Source: Notospermus geniculatus (lineage: Eukaryota; Nemertea; Pilidiophora; Heteronemertea; Lineidae). From it: a DNA stretch of 64,000 bases. Each line of letters opens with the position of its first letter. Position 1 is the first letter of the stretch. Below are positions 13,370-26,900 of this stretch, piece by piece. The notes beneath the pieces were generated by a model. That model was not told the DNA's origin and made no database searches. It worked only from the letters and a program-made list of their open reading frames with translations. Both the position numbers and the translations under genes were made by a program. The stretch lies in contig NMRB01000211.1 of NCBI GenBank assembly GCA_002633025.1, forward strand, positions 355,654 to 419,653, in the 5' to 3' direction.

Positions 13370-16300
13370 AACCAATCGCCAGAAGTTACGATCTTTTTAT
13401 TCCTCGGACAATTTTCCTGGGGACATTCTTTCCTTTCACACCTGCATGGTGAAAAATTTCTGGAATAAATTTATATTCACGCACCTCACAATCCCGATGG
13501 CAAGTGCAGTATCACCCATCACCAAAACTTCTTATCATCTCATTTTCAACAAACACGGTTTTTACGAGCAAAAGAGAAACGTGGCATTTGAAATTCGTTT
13601 TATTTCCTCACGCATGGCTGACATTGATAAGGCACGTTATAATGAGAGTATTGCTTTTAGAACACAAAAAATATCAAAAGTAGACAAATAGCAATTGAAA
13701 AATGGGCAGCCACAGTTAGTATAACTGAATCGATCCAAACTAGTCAATAGCGTACGATAATCACTACTAAAGCTCACCTAACCAGTCCACGATAAAAGCG
13801 AATTTAACGTACCTTTTGAATTCGATAGAAGGTTCATTGACTGGGCCAGTAGTGGTTTCAGCCAGATACCACGGATCGAAAGCGGCAGACAAAAAACACG
13901 TAATTGATTGATCGTGGGATGTTGATATGTTCAGGGCGTCCGGATTGAAATCAATCCTGTAATTGACGGTCATTGTGACCATGTGTTTGCCTACGATCAA
14001 CAGTCGCGTCGTTGGTGTAAAATCCGTTCAGAAATCTGCTGATTGTGAAATTGACACGAGTTTGTGAGAGATTCTGCTTTCACAGTTGATGGCCTCTCTT
14101 CATTTGTAACAGGATATTTTTGGTGAAATCAACATGGTTCTCGTCCCTCCCGGTATTCTGTTTTAATTTCACTAGTTCAGCTAGCTGAACAGTATAGTAA
14201 TCAACAATTAACCCTTAAATTGCCAGTGGCAAGTTATTAAAATTAGCCTAATGAAAAAAAATCTGTAACAGAAATGTAAATATAGGCCATATGGTATTCA
14301 TTGGAAAGGACTCCCTGAGAGCTTTCCAATGAATACCTATATGTGATGGGTTCCAAGTTCCTTTCAAGATTTTTTGACATATTTTTTTCTCTGGACAAAA
14401 TTGGCAATGGTATAGAAAGTGTTAAAGCAAGTTAGACAAAACGGTCCCCAAATTTCTCTTAATTTTTTTTCGGGGGGGGGGGCACATTAAGATGCTAATG
14501 TTGTATATTGAAAGATAGAGGACACAAAAACATGGTGCTTAGGATATTGGAACAGACGACAACTGTCATAGCATAATGGGAGAACAAACAATTGATGCAT
14601 GTATCAATATACTAAGTGTTCAGCACTCTGTTGGTTCCACTCTAGCGTGTTTTGAAAAGCAACACATGAGACAAAAACAACCATTCAGTCTGTAAAAGGG
14701 GATGACATATTATTTTTTATACAAACCTTTTGTTTATTTAATGGTTTGTCTCCCCTACAAAACTTAGGTCATTGTCTTATTATGATTTAAATTGGTATAT
14801 ATATGTGTGTACATGTGTATAGTGAAATGAAAAATACCGCCTAATTTCATTCTAACTCTCATAAACGAGCCTTCATCCATGTTGCATGTTTTCTTATCTA
14901 ACAGGAGTAGATTACTTCCGGATCGTAATAAACCAGCATCACAAATACGGCAAGTCCATGGTCGGGATGTCGGCCAAAATAAGCAGAGTAAGTGAGGGAT
15001 GTTACAACATTGTGCCACGTAGCGGCCATCCTCCCATACCAGGGCTTTGATCTCGCTCCTTTTCATCACACGTACGTGAGTTGATGAAGAGGAGCGAGGT
15101 AAAAGCTCCTGCTGTGGAGGATGCTAGCGGCTGGTGAAGGGAAATGATATCATTCGGAATACCTCATTGCACGAGGAATTCATCACCGTGTAGTTCTGAT
15201 GTATTCCGAGTGATGAAATAAAATGGAGAATGGCTGTGAAAACAGTACGATAAGGAAGTCAATTCAAAATTTTAGGCATATAAGGATCCAAAATTATCTG
15301 TAAATTCGCCGTGTCCTACTTGCAGATTTTAAAAGAGGCATATCTAAATATAACTGTGTATAACATAAATGTGACAGGAGTCGTTCACTCGTGTAATTAA
15401 ATTGCCGTAAACAATGCCCACTCTCCCCAAATATCTTGAGATATCCAACTTTAAGCCAAGAAATCATTGGACAATAAAACCAGTGTCTTTAAGGAACGCT
15501 GTTACTTCCCAAAAGGATAAGAAGCCCTAGTCATTAAACGAAGAGATGTCTCCTAAAATGACCCGATCGATTTGTCTCGGAAAGAGGTCTGCAGAGGTCG
15601 ATCAATCAGAGGTTATCTGCAGCCGAAATCTGGCCTGAGACTTGAAAAGAAATTATCATTGCTTCTGCTTCTGATAAACTTCATCGTTTGGTATCAGAGC
15701 AATCAATTCTGCTCGTCATTTTTATTTTTTTCTACTTTTGTTTTATTGGATATGCCGAAAGAATATAGCTCTTTTTTTCAAGAAAGATGGTGAGTAATAC
15801 CGAAACTCCATCCATCATAACTTCCCACTGTGCAAGCTTACCAGCGGGCCACTGTCCTCTAGGCCAAAATCATAGCACACAAAAACTGTACCAACGAGGA
15901 AATTACACCACGATCTACATGTAGGACGCCATTAGAGTGATGACGTCATCGTACTCTCGTTCACGTCTTCGGAACGTGTCTTCTGTTTGCCGTCTCGATG
16001 GAATTGGACACCGCAGCATCCATCGCAGATGCTTCAATAGCATCATTTAGATCCCAATGGATGTTGCTTCAGTATGACTGGATAAACCCCGTCAAGACTA
16101 GAAAATTCTTCATCCGTCAAACCATAATAACAACAGCATTATAGAAATGTCGGGTAAAAAGTAGTCGGCCGACGAAATGTTTGCCTTGAAGCGCAAGATC
16201 AGAAAGATGCCGCATAATGGCGTCACTTAAAGAAACCATTCTTTATCTCCCCAAGTGGTCCAAGTTTATCAACTCGACGCGTTATCTTTACGTTTTTATG

Positions 16301-16380
16301 TGAAAATTTATCCTCAGTGAACACCACTTGAGAAATTACAATATTACGTTAACTGAAATTCCTATGGGGCAATAATGTCT
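13370..16380. other. Gene-poor stretch
   Basis: No exon with a recognisable domain. It holds a foldback element at 15026-15123, a homopolymer G run near 14474 and AT-rich DNA. Confidence 0.5.
15026..15123. repeat. Small foldback element
   Basis: Arms CCATCCTCCCATACCAGGGC and the complement of GCTCCTGCTGTGGAGGATG, pairing also through GATCTCGCTCC/GGAGCGAGGT. A relative is at 43731-43839. Confidence 0.6.
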
Positions 16381-16385
16381 TTGGA

Positions 16386-16528
16386 CTTTACTTAGTAATC
16401 AGTGAAGAAGTCTACTTTCCTGGTTGCTGTTTCATGGATACAATCAAAAATAAAAGTGGATTTGAGATCCACATACCGATACTTTTCCTTATTTGATGTC
16501 GAGGTACAGAAGAATGCAGGGCTCGATG
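16386..16528 (+). repeat. Local duplicate pair, copy 1
   Basis: About 143 bp, roughly 90% similar to 16926-17067, same orientation. Shared words: GAAGAAGNCTACTTTCCTG, GAGATCCRCATACCGATAC. Confidence 0.85.
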
Positions 16529-16925
16529 GAACCATGACAGTTTTGCTAAATACTTAATAGAATGTGATTCAAACAACACTAAAGACCATATCTGACAGCA
16601 TTGGTGCTTTTCAGAAGATTATTCTGGTGCCCTGAACATTTTTTACTAATGGCAAAACGACAGAAAGGAAGTTCGGAGTTGAGGAACTGGCTGCTCTTTG
16701 GTGTCCTGTAAAAAGGGCAAAGTACATGACGTGTAGGCCGATACAAGGGGGAGTCACATCAGAGGCATGACAGACACAGATTGATGAATACTTTTCTTTA
16801 CCTACATGGTCTGCCCTCAATTCCTCATCAATGATCCAGGATTGCTTCTCACCTAGAAAGTGTGTCATTTACATGCAGACTCGTAACACAGGATTTTTAA
16901 ATCCTTAAAAGAGAATTTAAANATG

Positions 16926-17067
16926 CTTTAGTAATCAGCAGTGAAGAAGACTACTTTCCTGATTGCTGTTTCATGAATACACAGAAAAATAAAAGTGGGT
17001 TTGAGATCCGCATACCGATACTTTTCCTTATTTGGTGTCGAGGTACAGAAGAATGTAGGGCTCGATG
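16926..17067 (+). repeat. Local duplicate pair, copy 2, beginning just after N at 16922
   Basis: Begins four bases after the N at 16922. The flanking sequences beyond the pair are unrelated, so this looks like a dispersed repeat or a partly collapsed allelic segment. Confidence 0.8.
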
Positions 17068-17541
17068 TCGAGGTACAGAATGTACACGGCATCTCCTCTA
17101 CAAAACACTGTATCGAATACTAGTAAGTCGTAAGCTGCAGATCTATTTTCTGAGACCAAAAATGAGGACCAGTAGTTGACTTGATACGAAATAACACATG
17201 TATAACCGATTATTAAATTGACACATTTTCAATTCAGTAGAAGCCAGCATTCTCCATTAATCAGATCCCTTCACCAGTTGTACCCTGAAAACCTATCCTC
17301 TCCCAAATCTTTCATTCAAAGAAAAGCAAAAACCCAACCCAAACGACTTTCCAGACTTATCTATCGCTGTCTCAGCTTATTACTCCTCTCTTTTCTCACG
17401 TTGCACCCATCTGGGGCAACTTTGACTTTCTTTTGCCCTTCCTCCATCTTCCTTACTGAAATAAGGACCCGAAGCTTACTCCAACAACCTTAGGTCGCCC
17501 TTTCCAAATGCAAACGTAAAACACTAGGACCATACCCACTG

Positions 17542-17721
17542 CCTCAATAGATGTCACTAGTGGTTAAAGTATTGAATGGGGATCCTAACTATGATAGAGG
17601 GCAACATACAGTAATCAGGCTCTATACATGTACAATGGATGTCTTTTGTGTTGGAAATTGATCAGGACCTGCATGTTCCTTTCAATTCAATAGATTTAAC
17701 CACTAGTGACACCTATTGAGG
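17542..17721. mobile_element. Small TIR element (CCTCAATAG ends)
   Basis: Ends CCTCAATAGATGTCACTAGT and the complement of ACTAGTGACACCTATTGAGG. A second inverted partner of its interior (GGGGATCNTAACTATGATAG) lies at about 17815-17848, so two copies are interleaved. A relative is at 24067-24197. Confidence 0.7.
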
Positions 17722-18205
17722 TAGTGAGTTAGGTTCCTCATTGAAAGGGATGTCCAGCTCCTGATCAATTTCCCAAACAAAAGGCGTCCATTGTATAGGA
17801 TTTGATTACTATGTGCTGCCCTCTATCGTAGTTATGATCCCCACTGGTAAACCCTGAACCCGAACCATGGCTATTCAGCAACGCAAAATGCTCCATGGAT
17901 TTCGGGATTTGACTTCAGATCAATGTCAGAGTTGAACATATACCGTCGCTTTTAATGTCGTGTGCTTCGTAGTAAGTGACAATGGTCGGCAGAATTCGGA
18001 AGAAATACATGTAAATTTTTGAACTTACGGATTTGCTATAGTCATGCCGTCTTGAATTTTTTCCGTTGCTTCATAGGTTTCGCAGCCAGGGCTTTGTAGA
18101 TAGTAGGCTTGATTTTTGTACGCTTATCGCTGTGTATTCACAGACGCTGTGTTTTATATTTGTCTCCGATAGAAAAGTGACAGTTAGACTTTAATGTACA
18201 CGTTT

Positions 18206-18777
18206 ATGGTAGGCCGGAGTGGACTTAATTCTTATTATTGGACCCATTAAATGCTATTTAATGGGTACATATATTCGGACAATTAATGGGTCCATTATTT
18301 CAGCCAATAGTATCTTGTTTTTATATGGACCCATTAAATCGAATATATGGACCCATTAAATCGAATATATGGACTCATTAAATACAACACAACTTCCGCC
18401 GGAAAATACTGGATTCCACCAATCAGGATTCAGCTTCATATGGACCAATTAATTCCCACTACTTCACTTCCGCCGATAAAACTGAATTATGATTGGTCGA
18501 ATCTGGTATTTACCGGCGGAAGTTCGTGTCGGAATTAATGGGTCCATATATTCGAATTAATGGGTCCATATATTCGAATTAATGGGTCCATATATTCGAA
18601 TTAATGGGTCCATATATTCGAATTAATGGGTCCATATATTCGAATTAATGGGTCCATATAAAAACAAGACGCTATTGGCTGAAATAATGGACCCATTAAT
18701 TGCCCGAATATATGTACCCATTAAATAATATTTAATGGGTCCATTAAATAAGAATTGAGTCCACTCCGGCCTACCAT
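18206..18777. mobile_element. 572-bp foldback element with 8-bp target duplication and internal tandem repeats
   Basis: Ends ATGGTAGGCCGGAGTGGACT on both sides in inverted orientation, flanked by direct ACACGTTT (18198-18205 and 18778-18785). The arms pair over about 150 bp. The right arm holds six 22-bp units (TTCGAATTAATGGGTCCATA + TA) and the left arm about three complementary units. The centre has a further inverted pair, ACTTCCGCCGG/CCGGCGGAAGT. An 8-bp duplication suggests hAT-type mobilisation. Confidence 0.9.
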
Positions 18778-18785
18778 ACACGTTT

Positions 18786-20898
18786 GACTCGATATGATAT
18801 ATACTCCGTGAGGATTGCCCAGCATCTTTGCAAACGTTCCTAAGAGGATGCGAGAAACAAATGAAAACATGCCTGCTGAACCTCTCGATCATATCATGAC
18901 ATTCGTGTAAGATTTTAATGCAACCAAAGAAAAACGAGGAGGTTCCATAAACAAATTCACGACTTAGTTGGGAAGGAACAAAACAATGAATTTTTTCCTA
19001 CGTTTACTCGTCTCTTGAACTCAAGGGAAACCACCTGCTCTGACGGCACGTCATTCAGAAAGGTACCGCCGAAGATGTCGCCATGTTTACAGGTGGCAGC
19101 ACTCGAGTAATGGATCTATCGTTCAGATGCTAGGGGCGCCATCTGTGTAGTGACATAAGTTTCACAAGATGCTGGATTATAGATACACACGTCACGGGTT
19201 AAGTTTTTAATTCCCTTTAAAATAAGTTCAATTGGTAATTGACACATTTCCTTCTCATAGGGAAGTAGGCCTTACATGACTTGCCATCAAGTAGACTTTT
19301 CCAGGTTTTGTGTCTCGCTTGGAATGGCGTTTTGCACAATGTTAACGGAAACTTTGCATGACTGGTATATGTTTTACTAATTACTTACTAATTTCGGATG
19401 TGTTATGATGATCATTAACTTGGATACCATCTTCATGTAAATGTAATCAGTTTTCATTATATTTGATATTTTTCTTCATGTACTTTATTTTGGTTTCCTG
19501 ACTTAGTCACATCCTTTCTTCAAATTGCTGTTTCGTTCTTTTTATTTCGATTAACGTCATCAGGGGAAAATGTCATTCATCGAATGATGCTATGTTAACT
19601 TTATACATGTACTGAACATTTTCTCACCCGTTTTCCCCTCTGGCACATACATGTAACCTTCAATTCTGTGCCGACCTATTTGTACATCGGGACTGTGCAT
19701 CCCGCACTGACACCGAATGAACAGGGAACAAGTGAGGCCCGACCCGGGCAGTAGCGGGAATGAGAAAATCTATTTGAAAACGAAAACAGTCCGTAGTACC
19801 AAAAATTCATAAGCGAGCCTTATGATTTTTTGGTATACGTTCTGCAATGAGAACTGATGATGTGAGGCAGTGTAATAAGATGAAATCACATCAACTTTAA
19901 ACCTATACCTCACATATAACATCTTGTCGTGTCCCGTCGCTGATGTCTGAAGTAACTTAGTTCTCCTTCCCTTCTTGCATGAGGTGTCTATGATCCAACA
20001 GCCCTTTTCATCGTCTATCAACACCGTTCTCAACTGCATCTCTCACAAGCGCGTTCACAGTGCAGCGATGATGATGAATTTCATTTGCGGTTACACTCCA
20101 GTATATCAGATGTACGCTTTTATTTGTTTCATCGATTGTATTTATATTCATGCGCTAATCTGCTTCTAGCAAAGCGCAGCGAAAAACCGAAACAAGCTTT
20201 TCCTATGCCCCAAGGTTTGATGAACCTGTTTGTGGAGTGATCAAAAAATAATGAAATTGAACATTTGCCTCATGAAAAATGTACACTCTAACCTGTGGTA
20301 TTCGCCTCTACATGTACTTAGTATTACGCCTTCTCCCACTGGAACTAATACCCCGCCAAAGTCTGATTATTAACAGTAGGTGGCGCAGATTTAGATCTAC
20401 CAATCAGCGGTCGATATTCCACTGCAACAGAAAAATCATGAGACAACTTAATAATTGGCTGCTTCGGTCACGTTTTATTCCGCGCCCACCATACACATGG
20501 TCGGTGTTGACGACGGACGATCAGCTGATGCTTCCTTGGTTACCACGGCTTAACGCGGTTTGAAAGCGAGCCGCTGATTGGTTGTGAATTTCATCACCAA
20601 ATGATGATCGCCTGGTAGCAAAAATAAATAAGTATCTATTTTTGCTGGTAGTGGCATATTAATACGCGTTTTATGGTCATATGGGACTAGTAATTTCAGT
20701 ATGGGGGGGTAGACATTGGGTTGAGGACGATACCACTGAATATTGAGAGGGTGAATAATGATGAACTTGTGCATTGTAAAACTTCTTATCCTCAACTGTC
20801 TACGCTGTCGGTTAAAATACTAAGATGAATGTTAGTGAACGTTAGTGATCTCTGTATCGTTCTTCTGTCCCCCTTTTGACCCCTTATCCCTCTTTCAG
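18786..20898. other. Gene-poor stretch upstream of the first identified integrin exon
   Basis: I looked here for exons of propeller blades 1-2 and the signal peptide and found none. CTCF-like GCTAGGGGCGCCATCTG is at about 19129-19145. Confidence 0.4.
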
Positions 20899-20960
20899 CC
20901 TTCTGGGGTTATCACCGACAAGGCTACTGCCAAGCCGGTATCAGCGCCTCTGTTACACCA
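20899..20960 (+). CDS. ITGA: Integrin alpha exon at propeller blade 2/3 junction
   Basis: A 62-nt exon behind a pyrimidine-rich acceptor (TCCCTCTTTCAG). It completes a split codon and then encodes [20 protein letters not shown]. The G-x-C-Q-x-G-[FI]-S motif is the conserved segment just before the third blade in alphaV/alpha5-like integrins. It ends in phase 0 at donor GTACGTG, and the next exon (27077) opens in phase 0 with [18 protein letters not shown], so the joined protein matches the family pattern. A GTGAGT four bases downstream would break the frame. The same GTACGT donor type is used after 31108. The following intron is about 6.1 kb and contains a TTAA-flanked MITE. Confidence 0.8.
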
Positions 20961-23900
20961 GTACGTGAGTTCACGAAGTGTCTCGTAGTGTCTCGCTTAT
21001 TCTCGCTAACTGCACGTGATCAATGGAGGACGATTTGGCAAGCTGTGTTCTAACATTCAATAGATGGGATAAATGCCTTGCCAAAACTGGCCTTGTATGC
21101 ATGAAAGGGAAAATCACACAAGTGTACATGTAGTTCGGATGCCTGAGCCTCCATTGATGACAGCATAGTATTAGAAATATTCTTGATGTAGCCTTAGATG
21201 TCGACTAAATCTACTAATCCTGTACATGTTCCTTTCTTTACAAATGGAGGAGAGCTGATATTGGTGGTTTCATAATTCTCTATCGCCCATTTTTTGTGAC
21301 GTCACGGAAGCAGATTTAAGATGGCATCGGAGAGGAAATCATCCCGACGATTTTTCTAATATCGTCGAGTAAAGGCATTCCGCCCACTCTTACCTTTGAA
21401 CAGAGATTAATAGCTGCTTTCAACAAAGATACTAACTCACTCTAAAAATAGTACATCTGGCTGTAAATAACTCACACTTAATTCTATCTTTCGGAGAGGT
21501 TTTCCTCGGTGTGATTAGCGCTGATTCTTGAAAACTTACTCTTGTTAGCGCAGTTTGAGAGCAACATCTAGATACCTACCTTCTCCCTATACTTGAAAAT
21601 TCGCCAGATGTGTATTCGAAAAAGTCAATTAAATTTGAACCATAGCATTTGGAAAAGAACACGAACATACGTTGGTTCGCACGCCGTGTCGTTTGCTCGT
21701 TGGGCTCACCTGTTTCAAAACCTACCCCAGCCAAGCATGAACGATCAGTTTCTCCTTGTATTCAAGGCAAGGAGGCCGGCGCAGACTCCACACAGCGATA
21801 TCGAATTACAATGTACGAGGAAGCATGGCAGCATACGGTTTGTGCGCTGCATGGAGTTGAGTCAAATATCGGCAAAAATTCGCTACAAAATCACCGAAAA
21901 CACGGTCAGTATCGATCGGCTCGAAGAATCCCTTCTTTCACACCTGGCCCGACAATTGATAGGGCAAGTGGTAAAAAATCAAGGGATTCAGTGTAGCGGT
22001 TTCCTGCGAATCGCGTCACAATCCTAGCCGTGGCGAATTTGATGAGGACTGTGGGCAGGTACCGGTAGGTCAAGAACAAAATCACCCAAAACACGGTCAG
22101 TGTCGATCAGTTCGAAGAATCCCTTCTTTCAGACCTGGCTCGACAATAGATAGGGCAAGTGGTGAAAAATCATGCGATTCCCTGCCGCGGTTTCCTGCGA
22201 ACCGTGTCTACATCGCGAAAAATTGCCCTATTCCCAGGAAATCAATATGAGCACCGCGAAGCGCGCGGTTAGTTCTTAGTTAGTTGCGCCTCAACAACCA
22301 GACAGAAAGCGCGGTTGCTTCTCTGGATGCAGTACCTAACTACGAGGCTATGCTCATAATTTTCTTCCGGATGTTTCTGCGTCAATCAACCGCTGACATC
22401 TCTTCCGGATATGCGCAGAAGTATGTTCCGAACGACAACTTGATTGACGTGTGAGTGGCAGCGATGGCAATTGCGCGCCCTTTGACCTCGCCGTCAAAAA
22501 TCACCGCAGACACGCGGAAATTTTGTCGGACTGTCTCGGGAAGCGACGTCGATGAAATCAATCAATCTTCTGTCTTCCCGACTCGGGGATCTGACCTGTT
22601 CTGTTTGAACAAGCAGAATTAATCCTCTGATCTTCATAGGTTGGCCCATTGGGGACATGCACTTTTTACTTTGTTTTTTAACCCCCAAAATAGGCTATAT
22701 CAATTAAACCGCCAAAGTAGGCTATATCAATTAAACCGAACCATAGTAAAAATTTGCCTGTCCCCTCATGGTCCACGTACCTTCATCAGCTTCTCCTCCT
22801 TATGATCTTATTTTTTACCTCTTTTACACTATTTACTTATATGCATGTTGTACTGGTACATGTACTTACCATAAAGGGGCCTATTTGTTCCACAGCTGTG
22901 CATACTGTATGTATAAACCATGACCTTGTTGTACACATAGGTATTAACGTAGGTATTACGGTTTTACGGGACAAAGGGATATGTTGATGCCTTGCTCAAG
23001 TAGGCCTAGGCCAGCAACAAGATTGTTGGGCGCAGGTAGAAGGTTTGAGAAGAGATTTCGCGCCATTGAAATTTTAGGAGGATTATTTACTCAGCAAACT
23101 TTGAGGAGAAACAAGTCTCTCGCTCACAACGTTATCGGGTCTATATCAAATTCCAGATATATTCATGAGACTACATGTAGTAGGGGCCTATCAACGATGA
23201 ATTTTCACTGTACCGTAACCACGAACCGGCAGACAGCTCAGACACGATTTTGTAGTGAATGAAACATGCGGGAATTTTTTCTATTTCTGCCACAAATGTG
23301 GTTTAGTGGTTACGCCATTCTTTAAAAAAATGCAACTTTTGTGCGGGATTCTGCACCATTTGGAAGACAGTGGGATCGTTTCTGGAGAAAAGAGAACCAG
23401 TTACCACTTAGTGGATTAAACTGGGTGTTGCGGATTAGGCTACAGGGATGTCTAACCGCGCTTAATGGGTCGGCATTTTCGACTGTGTATACAACAACCA
23501 CTGTCAGGCGCATTCTTCGTCTGTTCCAACTTGAGTGATTGCTGTCTCGGACGTCGAATTCGAATACTAATGAGGTGGATTCTTTGTTCTGCTGCATGAA
23601 GTAGCGCCATCAACGCCTTTCACCTTTACTGCCCAGTCTATTGAACTTTAAGGAAATACACCAATTTGAAAACAAAAAGCTAGCATATCTGCGATTGCCC
23701 CAAATAATCTGCAATACTACAGTTTGTTTATGAAAGGCCGGCATTCCGTTTAGAAAAACAGCCAACGATTCGGTTTTATATGGAACAACACTATCAAAAT
23801 ATGAGAAAAAGAGGTACATGTAGCTTACACCGACAAAAAATTATGACGAATTTATGGTAACGTTAGGCCTACTAAAGTACATTCCGTATTTTTATCTTTT

Positions 23901-26900
23901 CCGTGAAGTTGTCATAAACATTTTCATTGGTGTAGGCCTAACCGCAAGAAGTTATCTTCGTTTACAGTACATGTAGTGGGAATACTTGCTGGGACAGGCG
24001 TGTCCACTGGTGTTCAGAAATGCTTCGTCAATGACGTCGAAAATGGGAACCACAGCCTGGCCTTTGCCTCAACAGGTGTCACTAGTGGTTAATACTATTG
24101 ACATGAAAGTGACATCCCGGTCCTGATCAATTTCCCACACAAAACGACCTGGTTTCGGCGTACTGCCCTCTATCGTAACTATGATCCCCATTGCAATGGC
24201 GTCTCCACACGTGTTTTAATTTTCATGTATTGGTACATGTACACGTACTTAGCCGTCATCAACACACAGCGACCAGAAATGGACTTGTGGTAACAATTTA
24301 CTTCATGGTATGACATAACATGAACGATGATTCAAGCAGGAAGGTAATACAGATGTACCCTACTATTTTCGTACAGCAGGTACATGTAACAACATCTTCT
24401 GCTTGAGATAAATAGGGCCGGGTGCCGCCCCTCTTACTCATCGATACCAGATATCGGCCATGACCAGTTTATCTAGAAATATTTACCAGTTATCATACCT
24501 TTGACCAAACAGTATTATTACTGACACGGGATGAGTGCTAAGATAGCTTCAGGATGTAAAAATATTTATTCGTGGTCAGCAGGCTATCGCTGTTGCTTTG
24601 ATTATGCGAGCTCTGGAAAGTTTCAGGGTCTTCAAGGTTAGCATTCGGTATTAGTCTTGTCACTGATCGGAGTGAAGCCAGTGCACAGCGTTCAAAAGAT
24701 TTGGAACGAGAATTTTCCCGCCATCGTTCGGTATTTTCTCTCGCAAATGTTCTGCGGTCAAACGTGTACGAATGCCCAGAAGGATCATTCCAAATTCGAA
24801 ATTTGAAATTCAAAACTCAAAACTTGACTCCGAAATTCAACAAATAAGGAAATACATGTTGCAGTGGGTCGTTCGTTGGAGAATGCAAATTAGCAACTCG
24901 TCTGTGTATCGAACCTAGGCCTACTCCTCGACGAGGCTGCCGACTGATATCAGACTGATAGGACCATTAAGTAATTGGGCTCGGTCATGTCGGTTTGAGC
25001 TATATATAGTTAAAACACTTGAGATGAGCGTCGTTGTTGTTGTTTTTCGCGTTCACTTTCCTGTAATTCCAAGTGCCCCGGGTTGCCCATTTCCCCTTCC
25101 AGAGGAATGTGCAGTGGTTTGGTTATTGTCATACTTGACGGCTTCTCGAGTGCTGTTTATCACGTTTTCTTTCCTGGGCTCGTTTCCCATCGCCTCTTCG
25201 CCGCCACCCGTATTACGGGTGGCGGTGTATACATGTATCGCTCAGCGGGGAGCGGGTGCTCTTTCCGCATATGGCGGGTAGTCCGCTATTTATGAAAACA
25301 AATATTTTGGAAATAATACGTGTGTGGTACCCAAACACGCCAAATGAGAGTCAGGAACGTTGAAATATAATTTTATGTCTTCACATCAATTCGTGGCTGC
25401 CATATTGTTACTCCTTCAGCCATTTTCCCTGGTATAGGCCTATAAATATAGGCCTATTTAGTTATCTCTGACAAACTAACATATGCGAGCAAAGGTGCTT
25501 AACCCATTAGCCATGTTACATTACATAATCTCAATCTCCTTGCTGTAAGTTTTAAAAAATCCAGGTGTGCAAAGGTGACAAGTTCACGTATATAAAAGTT
25601 AGCTGGAACCTGAGTCGGTCAGATTCATCACCTGTGCACAGGTGTGGCCAAAGGGCGAGACGCGGGCTGTCTTGGTTCATTGCATCTTAATTCGTCCAGC
25701 ATCACCAACTGCATGACCGAGTCACGTGGTGTTGGTAAAAAAATGCACTTAAAGGGAGACTCCACTCATTGCAAACTTTTGAATGTTTATCAATCCATGG
25801 AGACTACTAGTATTGCCATGAGTTGTGATGTCACTAGTGTCCACAGGCTGAAGACCGTTATTGTAGTGAATGACCTAATACTGTGACTGCTAGGCCTATT
25901 GGTTGTACCAAAAATAGATAAGAGAAGAACCTCTCTTATCAATTTTTGGTTGTACCTTCATAAATATGCATTGAACACATATGACATCACATGTGCTGTG
26001 CAGTGGTCCCTTGGAATGCCAAAAAATGCATAAAATGGTGAGTTTGCTTATTTAAAAAATATGACATGTTGCAGATATCAATGAATTTGAATGTGTTAAC
26101 GATACATGTATTTCAAGTAGCCTACATGTATTCAAAATTTTACACAATGAATGGAGTATCCCTTTAATTGGTGACAGTCATAAATTTAGTACAAGTCAGG
26201 AGGTTATCAGGCTCTGTGTACCACCAGCATTGGTATTTCCTTCCTATTAAGAGCACTATTAAGAGCACTCGAATTGTATATTTCGTAACAGAAAAAGCCT
26301 ATTATCCCCGATCGTTTAATACCGTTTGTGAGACAAACCTGAACCAACTCTATGCATTACGTGTATCAAAAGTACAGTGCATAGGTACAACGGTCTTGAG
26401 GAGTCGAGTGACCCAGGGCAACGTGAAGAACCTTAAGTGGGAAATACAAGTGGTCTCATCTGTAACAAAGTCTAAGAAATTGTGCCTAATTTCCGATCCC
26501 ACTCCACGCATATTTCCGTACCTCTCCACATTCTCCTCGTACCCGTTTTTCTCCGAACCTGCACGCAAAACCGCTCTCCCAAAATCACCTCTCCGAATAA
26601 TATCCCTCCTGTATATTAAGGTACGTACCTAAATTCTTATATTACAGTTCCTACTTTTTTCCTTTTCTTACTTTTTTTATATTCATATATGCCATTAAAA
26701 AACACCAATATAGCAAAAAGTGAGGTGACTTCTTCATTTCAGAAACCATCAGTCAGATTTCAATACATGTAAACGTATTGACTGATACATAAGAAGTTTG
26801 TAATGTTTGATATGCATTGCATCATTTTTTTTTGTTTTAATTTCGTAAAGGAACGATTAAGCTTTGTGATGACCGTTGCATGCAACAAAATCACTCACTG

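Noticed and set aside
17218-17493. Hydrophobic segment LSLLLLSFLTL as an integrin signal-peptide exon
   Set aside because: The Met is far upstream of the hydrophobic core, and there is no matching donor or phase link to a blade-1 exon.
21593-22027. 144-codon plus-strand frame
   Set aside because: It overlaps a tandem duplicate, has another long frame in a second phase and shows no recognisable domain.
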